Assembly (NCBI GenBank): GCA_950106755.1
Contig: OX467083.1
Span: 1,339,501-1,403,500 of the forward strand
DNA: 64,000 bases
Origin: Climacium dendroides
Lineage: Eukaryota > Streptophyta > Bryopsida > Hypnales > Climaciaceae
Direction: 5' to 3'
Shown: positions 24,016-35,691 of the stretch, piece by piece
How the letters are laid out: each line of letters opens with the position of its first letter
Numbering within the stretch: position 1 is the stretch's first letter
Position numbers and translations under genes: made by a program
Notes under the pieces: generated by a model
What the model was told of the DNA's origin: nothing
The model's input: the letters and a program-made list of their open reading frames with translations, nothing else
Databases searched by the model: none

Positions 24016-25026
24016 GGAACGGACAACGGACGGTGCGGTTTCTACGAAATCGTTATCGCAGGAGACGTTCAGAAGACTCTAGGAATTCACGCTCAAGCCA
24101 GCGGAAGCTTGATAGAGTGTGATACCGTGTCCAACTACTGGGCAGACAGCAGAGGCAAAGGAGAAACTGAGAGAATAGCATATGCCCAGTTCTAACCAGT
24201 AAAGTCCATAGCTCTGTTAGCGTGTGAACTGAGACAAAATGCACACAAGCCCGTTCAAATCGACCACTGCATAACTCCGGCAATCCCAACCCCGCTAAGT
24301 GAAGCCTCTCGTGAGATACCTCACAAGTACGCCTCGTTGGGAAACACCTAAAGGAAGAATACCAAAACCTGGCAATCAAAGTTGGGGATGCGGGAATGAA
24401 TACACATGAACTTGAAAGGGTCTCCCAAATGAACAATCCTAAAAATGTAACGCACAAACTTAAATCGCCCTTAGTCGACCTCTAACTTCGCACTTCTCGA
24501 CCGGGACAAGTCGAATACCAAATAATATAAATAGATCTTCAAGATTCTCAAATGGAAAGTGACTGTCAGCGAATCCCTTCTGAACCGATTGGGCTGAACT
24601 TATTGGGAGTCATGTCAGAGAATTTACTTGACTGAAGCTACTCCTTCCAAGTTCTTCCACGTTCGAACAGACTACGCAAACTCAGTCTAACCGACAACCG
24701 CAAGCGTAGAAACTGACTGCAGTTGGCAAGGGTAGAAGGACCGAATGCTGCTTCGTAATGGGTGGCAGGCAAACAACTCGTAGTTCGAACTTTTAGTTCG
24801 AACAAGCAGACTACGCAAACTCTGTGTCCATTCGACAACCCCAAGTGTAGAAACTGCTAAGAGAGCAAGCTTATTTATGCCCTGGAACGACGGGCGGGTT
24901 ACCGTGCTCGTTGAAGAGCCGGTTGCCTATGACCGTCCCTGTGACCTCACAGTGGCACCCGGAAATGCGCCACTCAGCCAGCGCACATGCGATGGGTTCA
25001 CCCCACCACCCGCCATGACACGTGGC

Positions 25027-26310
25027 GGGGCGTGAGCGGCGGGTTCAGAGGCCGGGCGTAATTAGGGTTCGAGCAAAAGGGCCTGTCAGGCGGAGTGGCC
25101 TGCTCCTCCTTCGTTCCCTCCGTCTGTTCCCTTCGCTCCCTGCCTTGGCTCCTCCTGTTCTCCCTCCCTCTCCTGCTCCCTTTTCCTTCCTTGACTCGTA
25201 TCCTTTGGCCACAGATTTTTTTCAACCTCAACCTTGTGTATTTGTCTTTAACCTCTAATTGTCCAAGGTACCAAATTTTCACGTTTCAAATATTGTGAAG
25301 TTAAATAAAACCTAACCAAATTTCTATTTTTAGCAATTTTTATTTTTGCAAAACTCCATTGGAAGTTTAATTTTAGCATTAAAAATCCGATTTTAAAAAT
25401 GGATGATCATGATTTTTCTATTCAAGATTTTGTGCAAGGTTACCCATTACAAGTTATAAGCCTCTGAAGTTCGCAACCGATCAACCTTAATCAGTTCGAT
25501 TTTGTCCGTGAATAGTGAGATTCCATCCAATATGACAACCGTGTTGACTACATGAACAAGTTATAGTGTATACATATTTCTTTTCTAAAAATGTTGAAAT
25601 ACAAAAGCCTTCACCTTTTTGAAGCGCTAGTGAAGCCTATGTTTAAAGTTAAATTTTAGTACATTGAACTTGCAATTGGTAGTAAAAGTCATTTTATAAT
25701 CTTAGAACAATGTACTTGAACAAGTTAACCAAAGAATCCTATGCTTGAATTCATTTAAAAAAAAATATTGATGAAGACTATAACCATGCTTTTGGAATGA
25801 ATGGTAATTAAGAAGTATTTGAATGAAATTTTAAGTTAAACATTTGATGCAAAAGAAAACATTTAACTCCTAAATGCTTAAGGCTTGTTTTTAGCTTCTC
25901 GAGATTTGCTTTAAATTGAACAAAAGCCAACATTTTGATAAGTTGAATCAATTTTTTTTTTAATTGTAACCGTACAAATTCAAACTAGACATGTTAGAGA
26001 TCACATAGGAAAAGAAAATTGATTCTTAAATCTTTATTTAACTTCACAATATTTGAAACGCAAAAATTTGGTGCTTTGGACAATTAGGGAATGAAAACAA
26101 AGACACGAGGTTGAGGTTGTGGCCAAAAGATAGGAGTCAAGGAAGGAGAGAGAGGGAGAAGAGGAGGAGCCAAGGCAGGGAGCGAAGGGAACATACGGAC
26201 GGAACGGAGGGGTAGTAGGGGCCCCACTGCGTCTGACAGCCCCCCTTTTGCTCGAGGGGGAATGTTTAACGCCCGGTGGTTCGGAGGCCTCCTCGCACAT
26301 GTGACGTTGA
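25027..26310. mobile_element. Non-autonomous element with long GC-rich inverted arms
   Basis: About 280 bp at the left (25027-25310) recurs inverted at the right (26033-26310). Both arms share 'ccgggcgt', 'cgagcaaaaggg', 'ctgtcag', 'cccttcgctccctgccttgg' and 'aatattgtgaagttaaata'. The arms are GC-rich at the outside and the 720-bp core is very AT-rich. No ORF lies in the core, and the frames in the arms are pyrimidine/purine-run artefacts. The core holds a single arm of the 11.85-kb MITE family (25449-25545). The exact outer ends and target duplication were not resolved. Confidence 0.7.
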
Positions 26311-26620
26311 ACGCCCTGCCAAGGCAGGTCATTTTCTGAGCTCCCGGTGATTTCCTGAGCTCCTGTGCAATTCAGAGTATAGGGTTGTTGTTTTTCGAAA
26401 TTCTCTCACTAGTTGACGGGATTCTTGCTTCACCTCCATTTTCCCTTCAATTTTAGTTCAATGTTTGTGGCAATTGTTTCCAAGATTTAGATTCTCCTCA
26501 TTCATTTAAGTTTAGGGTCTCAAGGTTTAGTATTAAATTCAAGTATTGAAGATATGACAAACCATACCCTTCTTGTTTTCTTTGTGTTTCTAGTGGTATT
26601 GTTAACTTTCCACAACCGTA
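26311..26620. other. Spacer between inverted-arm element and transposase
   Basis: Probably part of the PIF/Harbinger element's 5' flank. I could not identify its terminal inverted repeat or 3-bp target site. Confidence 0.35.
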
Positions 26621-27928
26621 GATGACGACGCATAGTACCCACTGTTGCATTTGATCTTGCGGGAAGGTTAGGAGTGCGGCGTTTTCTTCCAATTTTTGCA
26701 GCAATGTCATGGAGATATCGCTTTCCATGACGCATGTGGTGGGTTGAGCCGCGCCAATACATCCACCGCGATGTTGTAGAAGATGATGTATGGCACACAT
26801 CTTTACAAATGTTGAATATGAGGTATTGGCAAACTTATCATATGGATTTTTTTATCATTTGAGGCATTGGTTGATTTATTGACTCCCTACTTACGTCCCA
26901 CTTCAGCTACATTTGTCAGACCTCCCATTCCGGTTAGAAAACAAGTAAAACTTGTTTTGTACCGATTGGCATATGGTGAAAGTAGTGCTAGAATGCACAA
27001 TTTATATGGATGTAGTGAGTCCACTATTAGGAAGTACACTATGATAGTATGTCAGGCATTGGGAACAATAGAAAATGGTCTATTCTTCCAATTCAGTCAT
27101 ACACCTCATAGTGATCGACTACAAAACATTATAGAAAATTTTAGGGATATTACTGGCTTACCAAATATTGCTGGTGCAATAGACGGCACCCATATACCTT
27201 TGGCATGCCGTTCTAGTAAACGTCACACTCCTATGCCACAAGATTTTTTTAATCGAAAAAAATTTCACAGTATTGTTTTACAAGGAGTGTGTGACACAAA
27301 TAGGATGTTTTGGAATGTTTGTGCGGGCCAACCTGGAGGTGTGCACGATGTTGGTCAGTTTGCCGTGTCTTCCCTTGCTACTCAGTTGAGCACAAGACAA
27401 ATTCTTGCAACACTGGTCATTCGCTTGAGTGGAATAAACATAAGACCATATTTGATTGGCGACACAACTTATCCAAGTAGACCATACATGCTAAGAAATT
27501 ACAAACCGGATAATCCAACTATAGTGGATCAAATTAGGTATGTTTTTTTCCTTGACTTATCCATTATTTGTTGTTCATCTTCAATTCCTAATTGTATGTT
27601 TTACTAAAAGAAATTTGTGGTTTGTCCACATTCGATTCCTCCGTCAATAGTGGTAGAGCTGTTATTGAACAGGCATTTGAGGCTCTCAAAAATCGTTGTC
27701 AAGAAGGCCCCTTTGATAACATTAGCTTGTTGTGTTCTCCACAACTACTGTGAGTTGCACAGGCAACGTGTGCCTATACTTGCAGATGTTCGACTTCGAA
27801 ATGATCCTTTTGTTGGTTTTCATGTGGGAAGAATGAATCTTCCCCATGAAGGCTTAGTTGCGAAGGTGGCAGGAGAAGCTATGAGAGACATTCTGTTTGC
27901 ATCTTGGCTAGAACGGAATCCATTGTAA
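26621..27928 (+). pseudogene. PIF/Harbinger DDE transposase, broken
   Basis: The best frame (open from 26822) carries the DDE_Tnp_4-type nuclease. It has the RKQVKLVLYRLAYG helix, GAIDGTHIPL (first catalytic Asp), PGGVHDVGQF and LIGDTTYPSRPYML (second Asp). The third acidic residue is the Glu of RAVIEQAFEALKNRC (codon 27667-27669), followed by LACCVLHNYC. Breaks: the expected N-terminal RMWWVEPRQYIHRD segment lies in another frame after a TGA at 26728-26730, and a T-run near 26847 shifts frame. A likely intron begins GTATGT at 27539. The segment between ALKNRC and VKKAPLITL is deleted with a frame change. It would have cut and pasted the element together with the Myb-like partner. Confidence 0.85.
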
Positions 27929-28845
27929 AATAGTTCTCTAAAATACTATATCCCCCTTTTCTTGAATAGTAGAAGTAACTAACTTTTCCATTGTAAACTT
28001 CTTCAATTCATCTGTTTTGAGGATAATGAAAATTGCACAAAATAGATTGAATCTCCATTTTGAATACAATTTTTGTGTTTGCCAAAATGTGCGCAAGGTA
28101 TCGTCTTTTCCCAGTTAATTCATTACAAAATGGTTGTACAACATTGATTGACTTGGATTCTTCAAATTCTAATATATTCATGAGGATTTAGGGTTCACAG
28201 TGATTGTGTATTAATTGAAATAATCATTCTGCTATCATTGCCTTCTCAGACTTCAAACTCTTTACATAAATCAATTAATTGTTTAAGAAACATGGTCATA
28301 AAACTCCACAATGAATATTAACTACTAACATTACCATTGCCCTTGAATTTGAGAGACTTGTTATAGGAACCAGTCACTAGTAAAAATACACTTGCATTTT
28401 ATTTATTTGTTTATTTATTTATAATTAATACAAATGAAACGGAATTTCATTGCAAAAATAACAAGTATTTGCCTTCCAACATCAGAAATTAGAAACTAAT
28501 GCAAATAAGTAATTACTAAAACAAAATGTTGTTGCCTTTCAACTTCAAGAATTAGAAATGAAAAGCAATAAGAATTCAAATATGTCACCAATGTGCATCA
28601 GAACTTTTTAAAATAGTTCAATTCAAAGACTGTGAGAGGTTTTAGTGAGTAGAAAAAAAAATTGTGCAAGATCTGAACCTCTTCACAAAATGATTCATGT
28701 TTTATGGAGAGGATCCATTAGAAGCTCAGAAATTGAAAACAATACATTCCTTGGCATTATTTCCACTTAACAGTATTGGCAAAAAACAACACTAAATGAC
28801 ATATAAGAAATACTATGCTAAGGAATGAAAAAAGCTTGATAACTA
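27929..28845. other. Spacer between the two convergent Harbinger genes
   Basis: AT-rich, no ORF. It must hold the 3' ends of both transcripts. No specific terminator signal is claimed. Confidence 0.5.
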
Positions 28846-29795
28846 TTATGCATTCTTTTTGACAACGTCTGCAAAAAGAGATGCCATTCTCTCACCACTA
28901 GCCTGTTGTAATTGAAAAAGCTCAAGCTCCATTTTCTGATTCTCCTGACGTTCAATCAAATTATCTCTGTGCATTGTTAGAGCAGCTTCAATCCTCAACT
29001 TCTCAATTTCGGCAGTGGAGTCATCCATTCGATCCAATGTGTCCATCAAATTTCTCTCAATCCTTGCCTTCTTTGTGGGTTTCGAGCTAGTACCTTTTCC
29101 ACGACATCCTACTAAATTCGCTGCACGTGTCCGTAGGCTGCTTTCAGTGCTTTCATGGCCAATGCCGTTGAAGAGATTGGAGCTGAACATCGTGGTGACC
29201 TTGGAGATGATGGAATCTCTTCGTCATGTTCCTCTGTCAAAATCACCGGTGCAGTGGACGTCCCTGTTCCGGACACTGATGACCCTTGGTCCATCCTGCC
29301 CGGTACACCATTGGCCTTAGCCGTGAGGATAAGAATTTCATCAATGGCATCGTACCAAATGAATTTCGCGCCATCGTCTCATACACCTGCATATGTTTGA
29401 TTGCATAGCTTCTTGATCTTCAAATACGTACTCCGGAGCTTCTCCTACTTAATCTTCAAATACGTACTCCGGAGCTTCTCCTACTTGATCTTCAAATACG
29501 TACTCCGAAGCTTCTCCTACTTGATCTTCCTCCCAGATTCTTGAGGAAATTGTGCGATCAAGAGCTTGTGGATCCTCACCCACTAGTACTGTTGCATTGT
29601 AACTGTGTTGTGAGCCTCTACATGGTCCTTGTACTGTGACAACAGAAACCTCACGACCGTGTTGTTCCAATGTCGCTCTTGTGTTGTTGTTGGTGATGCT
29701 TGTGGAGGTAGACCTGTAGAAACACAAGAATCAGGGGGAGAGGCTTGAGAAGAAGATGCACCAAACAAAGGAGGGGGGGAGTTTATGAGCAACAA
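28846..29795 (-). pseudogene. Myb/SANT-like partner of the Harbinger transposase, broken
   Basis: The reading starts in an N-terminal Ser/Pro-rich segment, then HWNNTVVRFLLSQYKDH, the first helix of a Myb/SANT-like domain. Next, in another frame, come EKLRSTYLKIKK and GAKFIWYDAIDEI, the typical second half of this domain. The tail is GKGTSSKPTKKARIERN and a charged coiled-coil-like end (28846-29100). Proteins of this type bind element ends for PIF/Harbinger transposases. Breaks: frame changes after the first helix and near 29160, and stop codons inside a 36-bp triplication (29415-29522). It lies tail-to-tail with the transposase. Confidence 0.7.
29415..29522 (-). repeat. 36-bp triplication inside the SANT-like domain
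   Basis: Three units of 36 bp (29415-29450, 29451-29486, 29487-29522) differ by two substitutions. In the frame that continues into GAKFIWYDAIDEI, each reads stop-EKLRSTYLKIK. The stop is TAG where a family protein would be expected to have Trp (TGG). In another frame the units give a harmless DQVGEAxEYVFE repeat. Confidence 0.85.
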
Positions 29796-30285
29796 TCACA
29801 AATACTGTTCTTGTTCCATTGTAAAAACTAAACCGTACCTCTCCTTCCAACCATATACTCTCCCTAATCAAACCCTAAGTACAAGTACAACACCTTGCTA
29901 AACAAATGAAGCGGTAATGAAACCCTAAGCACAAGTACCACACACGGACAGAACAAGCAAATGCGGGCAGGTGAGCTCACCTGCTGGGGAAGACGAAACA
30001 ACACCTTCCTCGAAAGAGAGCTTCGGTGAAAAGTTAAACCGTCCCCACCACGAGGGAAAAAAAGAATTTGGAGTTATCCGGCGTTGGTGCTGGCGGGGCT
30101 CAAACCCCCCAAAGCCAGATTCGTCAGGCATCCGCCCGGAACCACCACCACCTGCCATCACCCGCCTCGAAAACCACCCATTTGTGCGGCCTGACTGACC
30201 CAATACGCCATCATTACTCGGTGTACATCTCCAAAATCAATATGTACCTTTGAGGAAGAAACGATCCCAGAATCTCTTAAAAAAC
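29796..30285. other. GC-richer leader of the Harbinger partner gene
   Basis: Overlapping frames on both strands (about 92 and 75 codons, 29925-30203) are Pro/Gly/Arg-rich and not recognisable. The position fits a promoter or 5' exon of the minus-strand gene. Confidence 0.35.
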
Positions 30286-30445
30286 TTTGGTAGATTCTCT
30301 ACGTTGCACATGGATTTCAGTTTGAGGGTTCAAAAATGGAAAGAAATTGAACAAGATCAAGCTAATGCGGCGTACGCAAACGAATCGCGGTTGTCAATCA
30401 TAAGCAAGAGTGTGAACCGAGTTAAAAATATGAAGTCTAATGGTA
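30286..30445 (+). repeat. Fragment related to block B 41053-41215
   Basis: Shares 'agattctctacgt', 'tttgagggttcaaaaat' and 'cgaatcgcggttgtcaatc' in order with the right part of block B. The matching place in block A lacks it, so this piece has its own history. Confidence 0.6.
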
Positions 30446-31730
30446 CGTTCGCACTTGGCATTTGGTAACAACGCTCATAAAAACGTAATACCTCTGACAA
30501 TGATCAAAAGGTACAGGTTTTATAAAAACATTTGGTTTGGCATACGTGGGATAATTTGAAGTTATCGGTTGTTCAAACTTGGGGTATAATGTTTTGTAGT
30601 ATGCACAACAGCTACCACTAAGGTAGACACCCCCAAAATGGCACCTAACCTTGAAGCACCATCTACAGGGTTTGTAGGTTTCGAATTTCAGTTATGTACC
30701 TATTTGCATGGAGTGCTTTCAGAAACAAACTTTGACCTTTAATAACTTTTGCATAGAGTACCCAAATGCCATGTTCTTGGGTGCATTGGAATCTCCTTTC
30801 ACTTGCCAACAAGAACATATGAAAATTTGACCAATCTAATAATGGTAAAATAGGCTCAATATTAAAAAGTGGTGGTTTTAGGTGTACCCACTTTACATTT
30901 CTTCTCCGCAATCCTCATCCAAAAATTCATCCACATTATAAAGAAGAATGTAAGCATCAATACCAATGGCACTAGACCATTTGCCACAAACAAATAAGTT
31001 TGATGGTGAAGAACTTAAATTTAACTAATTCTGGACTTTGGCAAGTTCATAAATAACATATACATGTGCCAAAACATGATGAAAATGTATACATGGGGTA
31101 CACTTTGAATTCAAAATGTACAAATGTATCAGCTACCAGCCGATACCTTAATTGTCCATAATTTGCAAAAAAGTCTAGAATTAGTTAAATATAAGATGAA
31201 GGTAAAAAAATCCATTGTGGTCTGAATTAGGAGTTTGACCTTATGTTCTTGCTAAAAATTTTCAATTTTTTTTCTACATTATTATAAGTGTGGGAAATAG
31301 TGAGAGCAATTGAAATTTTTTTTGACAAAGTATGAAATTACTGTGAATTTTTGTTCACCTAAAGCAATCATTGTATTTTCTAACATAGAAAGCCTAAAAA
31401 ATCAATTTTTACAATGAATTCACATTGAAAAGTTGAAAGTTCCTAATGAAGTCAATAATCACTCCATTCCTGTCACATAAGACATGCATTGTAGTCAAAA
31501 ATTCACATACAAAAAAAACCCCATGATGGGGTCATTCCCTAGACAACCACTATGGGTCATTGACTACAATGGGCTATTCTACCTTATATGAAGTGAACAC
31601 TTCATTGACAATTGTGAGAATATTGGGTGGGGATGTCATTTTTATAATCAAATCCATTGTCCATCATAAACTTTCAAAAGGTATGGGATAATTTGAAGAT
31701 GAGAGCTTGAGCACTCATTGTCAAAAAAAC
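30446..31730. other. AT-rich intergenic, no gene seen
   Basis: An 82-codon minus frame (30663-30911) is not recognisable. 'gggataatttgaag' occurs at about 30548 and 31685, a short direct repeat. Confidence 0.5.
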
Positions 31731-32110
31731 TAAAATTGTATTTGGAGTAGAATTTTAAACTTCATTTAGGCATAGAAGAATACCTTTTTCAAAAAAAATT
31801 GAACTAAGAAAAGTTGGAAAATCAAGTTAAATTAAATTTCCAAAAATTTGTTTGTAATTTTGAGCCTTTAATTTAAAGTTATGAACAAATTTCATAGAGG
31901 GGTGTTTAAAAATGTCAAGGAAAATGTCCCTTTCAACCCCTCTCTCAAATTTGTTTATAACTTTTTATTGGAGGCTTTAAATGTCAAATGGATTTTTGTA
32001 GATGAATGTTAACTTGATTTCCCAACTTTTCTTAATTCAAATTCTTTTGAAAAAAATCATTCTTCTATGCCTAAATGAGGTTCAAAATTCTACTTCAAAC
32101 GCAAATTTTA
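31731..32110. mobile_element. Foldback MITE, 380 bp
   Basis: Two arms of about 170 bp are inverted around a centre near 31920. The left has 'aggcatagaagaat', 'aaaagttggaaaatcaagtt' and 'aaatttgttt'. The right has these inverted, ending 'tttgaaaaaaatcattcttc', 'tatgcctaaatgag' and 'cgcaaatttta'. No coding capacity. Target duplication not resolved. Confidence 0.75.
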
Positions 32111-33674
32111 GAGATCTTGAACTTATATAGATTTAAGACATCTATGAATAGTATAGATTTTAGACTGCGCTATTTAAATTGTATAATAAACATCTAATTT
32201 GATATTGCGCACTTTTACCTTACTCAATTTTTACTAGAAGAGAGGGCTCAAAAACTACTTGGGCATTGAGGATTGACCCTACAAAAGTATTTAAAACAAT
32301 GCATAGGAATGTAGAAATGGAAATGCCTATATGTGGTGAGAAACTATCATTTTGTGTGTGTGGTTTTAGGCTATTGAGCAAGTGACATGGGTCACTATTA
32401 TATGTGATTTTTGCTCATAATAAAGTCTTGAATTTGTTGAGGTTTGCAAAATGGATTTGAAATGTCAAAAAAAGTTGCAAAAAATATGTTTGAGGCTCAA
32501 CCTCCTTCTACTGAAACAATTGTCAATCACTTATACATTCTTGGATTGATATGAAATTCTAGCTACACAAACTAGACTAGTATGCACAACTTTTCCAATA
32601 AAATTTATTGGAAACGGACACTATATGAAGGAAAAAAAAGCTGCCGAAGTTCATTGTAATCCAAAAATGTCAAGATTTTGAACTTCAAATTGCTCCCAAA
32701 CATTCAAATCAACTTGAATTGACATGAAAATTTTACCACTACAATCAAAGTACAAGGGAAAGATAACACAACAATTTTTTTTTATTGAAAACAAACATTG
32801 GATGAAGGAGATACAAGCCCTTGAAGTTGTAGCCATCAAATGCACTTTGGTGTACTCAAATTGAACTTGTGAACTTTGATTGGCTTCAAAAAAATAAGTA
32901 CTATTTGAATTGATCTAAAATTTTCCTAAATAAACTAAAAGAAAAAGTGTAAATTTTCCAACAAGCTTTATTGAATTTGAACATTGAATGCAAAAGTTAT
33001 AACACTTTGAATTGGACTTGAAACTATATGAGGACATTGAAACATTTAGGAGTTGCAATAAATTTTGGTTTATAATGGGGAGTGAATTTAATGGAAACAT
33101 ACAATGGATCATTTTTAGACTCATTGGCTCCATTCCAAGGCATGTTTTGATTCATTACAGTTGTACCTATGAGCAGTAATAGGGACCTAGGCAATTTTGC
33201 CTTTGAGAAATCATATCTTAACTCATTCCAAGTCAGAAAATTAAATTTAAAATGTGCACTGTTGTATTCCTCATTTCTCTTTCTCCCCCCCCCAAAATAA
33301 AAAGTCTTTAGGTCCACCCATTTTTGCACAGGAGTCTGTCTTCCCTGAGATGCACGCTTTCTGAGCCTGGTAGCTTAGGGTCTGATCACACTGAGCAGTA
33401 AATAAGAATTTTGTTATTACTTAAAGGCCCGCCTCGAACAAAGATAAGGACAGTTCATTAAGCAGCAGGCTCGGAACCAGCCCTGAGGACTAGTCCAGCA
33501 CTTTCCATCACTCATTCCTTGTCTCCTACGTCGTCGAGGCACTGACCTCAAATAACCTCACAAGTAATTTGAACCACAGTTCATCCTTTACTTGTGTCAA
33601 AAAAATAAAAAAATAAAGTCATCTTCCAACTACAATAAAGTTCCCTTTACTTGTGTGTAGAGAGTCAAGAGATA
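32111..33674. other. AT-rich intergenic with small MITE relic; GC-richer end
   Basis: Bases 32140-32195 ('tatagattttagactgc' and 'aaacatctaat') resemble the interior of the element at 61330-61615. From about 33300 to 33580 the composition rises and no gene is recognised. Confidence 0.45.
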
Positions 33675-33966
33675 GGCTTTTCAACTTTGTTAAGTTTTGA
33701 GTGAAAAGTGTAGCTCACTATATACACATGGGGTGGTAGGAGGTAGAACAAACAATGTGGGATAAGTAGAATTAGAGTGAGCTCAACACTCATAGTTAAT
33801 TCAAAGTTCATTCTATTATGCCTACTTTTGAATTAACTATGAGTGTTAAGCTTCTACTTACTTTAATTTTACTTATCCCACATTGTTTGTTCTACCTCCT
33901 ACCACCCCCTGTGTATATAGTGAACTTCTCTTCATCCTCAAAACTCAAGATAAGTTAAGAGAGCTT
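33675..33966. mobile_element. Foldback MITE, 290 bp
   Basis: Very similar arms meet near 33818. The left contains 'ggggtggtaggaggtagaac', 'aaacaatgtgggataagtag' and 'cactcatagttaattcaaa'. The right contains the inverse of each. The outer parts ('aagttttgag' against 'ctcaaaactcaag') are weaker. The high arm similarity suggests a fairly young element. Confidence 0.8.
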
Positions 33967-35691
33967 TTGAAACAATGTTAGGTAATGCATTGAAATTTGA
34001 AAGTTAAATTTTTGTAAATTTAATTGCAAAACCTTCAAACCGTTTTCATTTAATATCCATTAAGCGCCCCGGCTTGGCGCGTCAGCCATGGGGCAGAGTC
34101 CCACTCTCCAAATCCACACGCCAAGGCTGCACTTGGCGACCCTACTTGAAGTGCAGCTGTGGCGATGCTCTGAACTACTGACGTTTTCTACGATGAGCGA
34201 CCTTACCTGAGCACCAGCTCACCACGGCAAATATGCTAATGTTCTAGTGGGAACCCTCCCTCCACTTTTACTTGTTTCTATTATCCTAATATTGCTGATG
34301 TAATGACTGGTGAGAACAGACCCTTAGTCAGTAAGTTAAATGAAGGGAAGGGAAGCAGCGGGATCCCAATTTGAGGTCGTAAGTTACTGGTAACTTACGA
34401 TTGACTGCAGGCACGCACCACTGAGGTACTGTAGTACTAAGCTTTTCGAAGGACCAGGAGAGTGTAGTGCACTGTACATACCGTTGCATGCGTGGAAGAT
34501 CTGAGGCACCGCACTTCGCGAAAGCTGACTTGGACAGGGGACGAAGATAGGGTTTCGTCTTCGTCCGCTCGGGAGTCAACTGAGTAGACCTTAGGCCCGG
34601 TTCAGACCGTTCAGACCATTGATCGAGGCACCAATGGAGGAGCCCCACGCAAAAGAAGTTGAAATGGGCAGGCTCCTTAGGCTATCTAGGCTTGCTCAAG
34701 CTTCATTAGATTTTTAAACAAAAAAACACGCGTTTCCAAAATTTCCAACTTAAGGTGAAGCCACCGATAACCGATAACTTAAGCCATGGCGGATAACTTA
34801 AGCCATGGCGGATATGGTCTGCAACAGTAATTTGGCGAAGCAAATATTTACGTTGGCAAAGTGCAAATGGCATTGTAGTAGAAAGTTTTGTGAATTTACA
34901 ACTTGAATTGAAACAACTATGAATCATGAAAGCCTAAAGTTGGACTCAACCCATATTCAATGTTTAGAGCCTTACAAAATTGATCGTTGAAGCACTGGTT
35001 GGTAATGGGTGCCTCCAACTTAAGGTAGGAGCATCCAATGGCGTGAGTGTATCCAATGGTGTGACAGATGATAGTCATTTAAGAACTTAAATGCAAATAA
35101 ACCATAGATAACTTATATTTATTGACTAAAATAATAAGTTATCTATAGTCTACCTACATTTACATTCTAAAATCATTACCTTACCTAAAAAGTGACGTCA
35201 ATGGGGTAGATTCACGCCATTGGCTGCATAAGTTTGCGCTCTCGACTTGGTCAGTACAAACATCCATCTGCCACGCGTCTAAGTCAGCAGTGAGTGCCTG
35301 TTGACGTATTTTAATGTACCCTATCGGAAGGAGTTTGTAACTTATCGGACTGATGTCGGAGAGAGTTTCCATTGAGATCGGACACTGCTGGAGGTGACAA
35401 AAAAAATCGGGACCCTGGAGGCATTTTTTCCTGAAAATTTCCCGATTTTTGGGACCCTGGAGGGATTTTTTCCTGAAAATGCATACTCGTTAACAATCGA
35501 CACCTGGCTCGGCTTTCTACCAGAAGTGCAAACATAGGAAAATGCAAATTTCTGGCACCTGGTGTGAACACGAAGTGTTCAACACTTACATGTAAGGTGG
35601 GAGCACCCAAAACCGTCAAAATAAGGAATTCAGCATAGTTGGAGGCATTTTTTCAGCAAGTGAAAATCATGAATATTCAAAACGTACGGAC
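33967..35691. other. GC-richer intergenic with two short tandem duplications
   Basis: A 19-bp unit 'gataacttaagccatggcg' is duplicated at 34773-34810. A 30-bp unit starting GGGACCCTGGAGG is present at 35409-35438 and 35451-35480. Minus frames at 34328-34648 and 35311-35619 have no recognisable domain. The latter owes a repeated FQEKxPPGS motif to the 30-bp units. Confidence 0.45.

Larger units (their letters stand above)
19240..24945. repeat. Segmental duplication, block A
   Basis: Nearly the whole stretch aligns in the same orientation with block B (35692-41385), and its first half aligns with block C (57870-61140). Long identical runs are frequent, for example around 19600-19780 and 20200-20650. 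Compared with B it lacks about 0.85 kb (B 36151-36998). It gained a LINE (20802-21365) and has small indels that break shared reading frames. The left edge at 19240-19480 is shared with C but not B. The right edge is at 'cctatgaccgtccc'. The blocks may be a captured gene region carried by a transposon, or plain segmental duplications. Confidence 0.85.

Noticed and set aside
24998..25298. Proline/leucine- and arginine-rich frames in the left arm of the inverted-repeat element
   Set aside because: They arise from CT/AG-rich runs, are open on both strands, and recur only because the arm is inverted at 26.03-26.33 kb.
30066..30120. tRNA-like T-arm (GGGGTTTGAGCCCC followed by GCCAGCACCA on the minus strand)
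   Set aside because: No matching acceptor strand, D-arm or anticodon stem can be placed upstream. It looks like a chance GC-rich hairpin.
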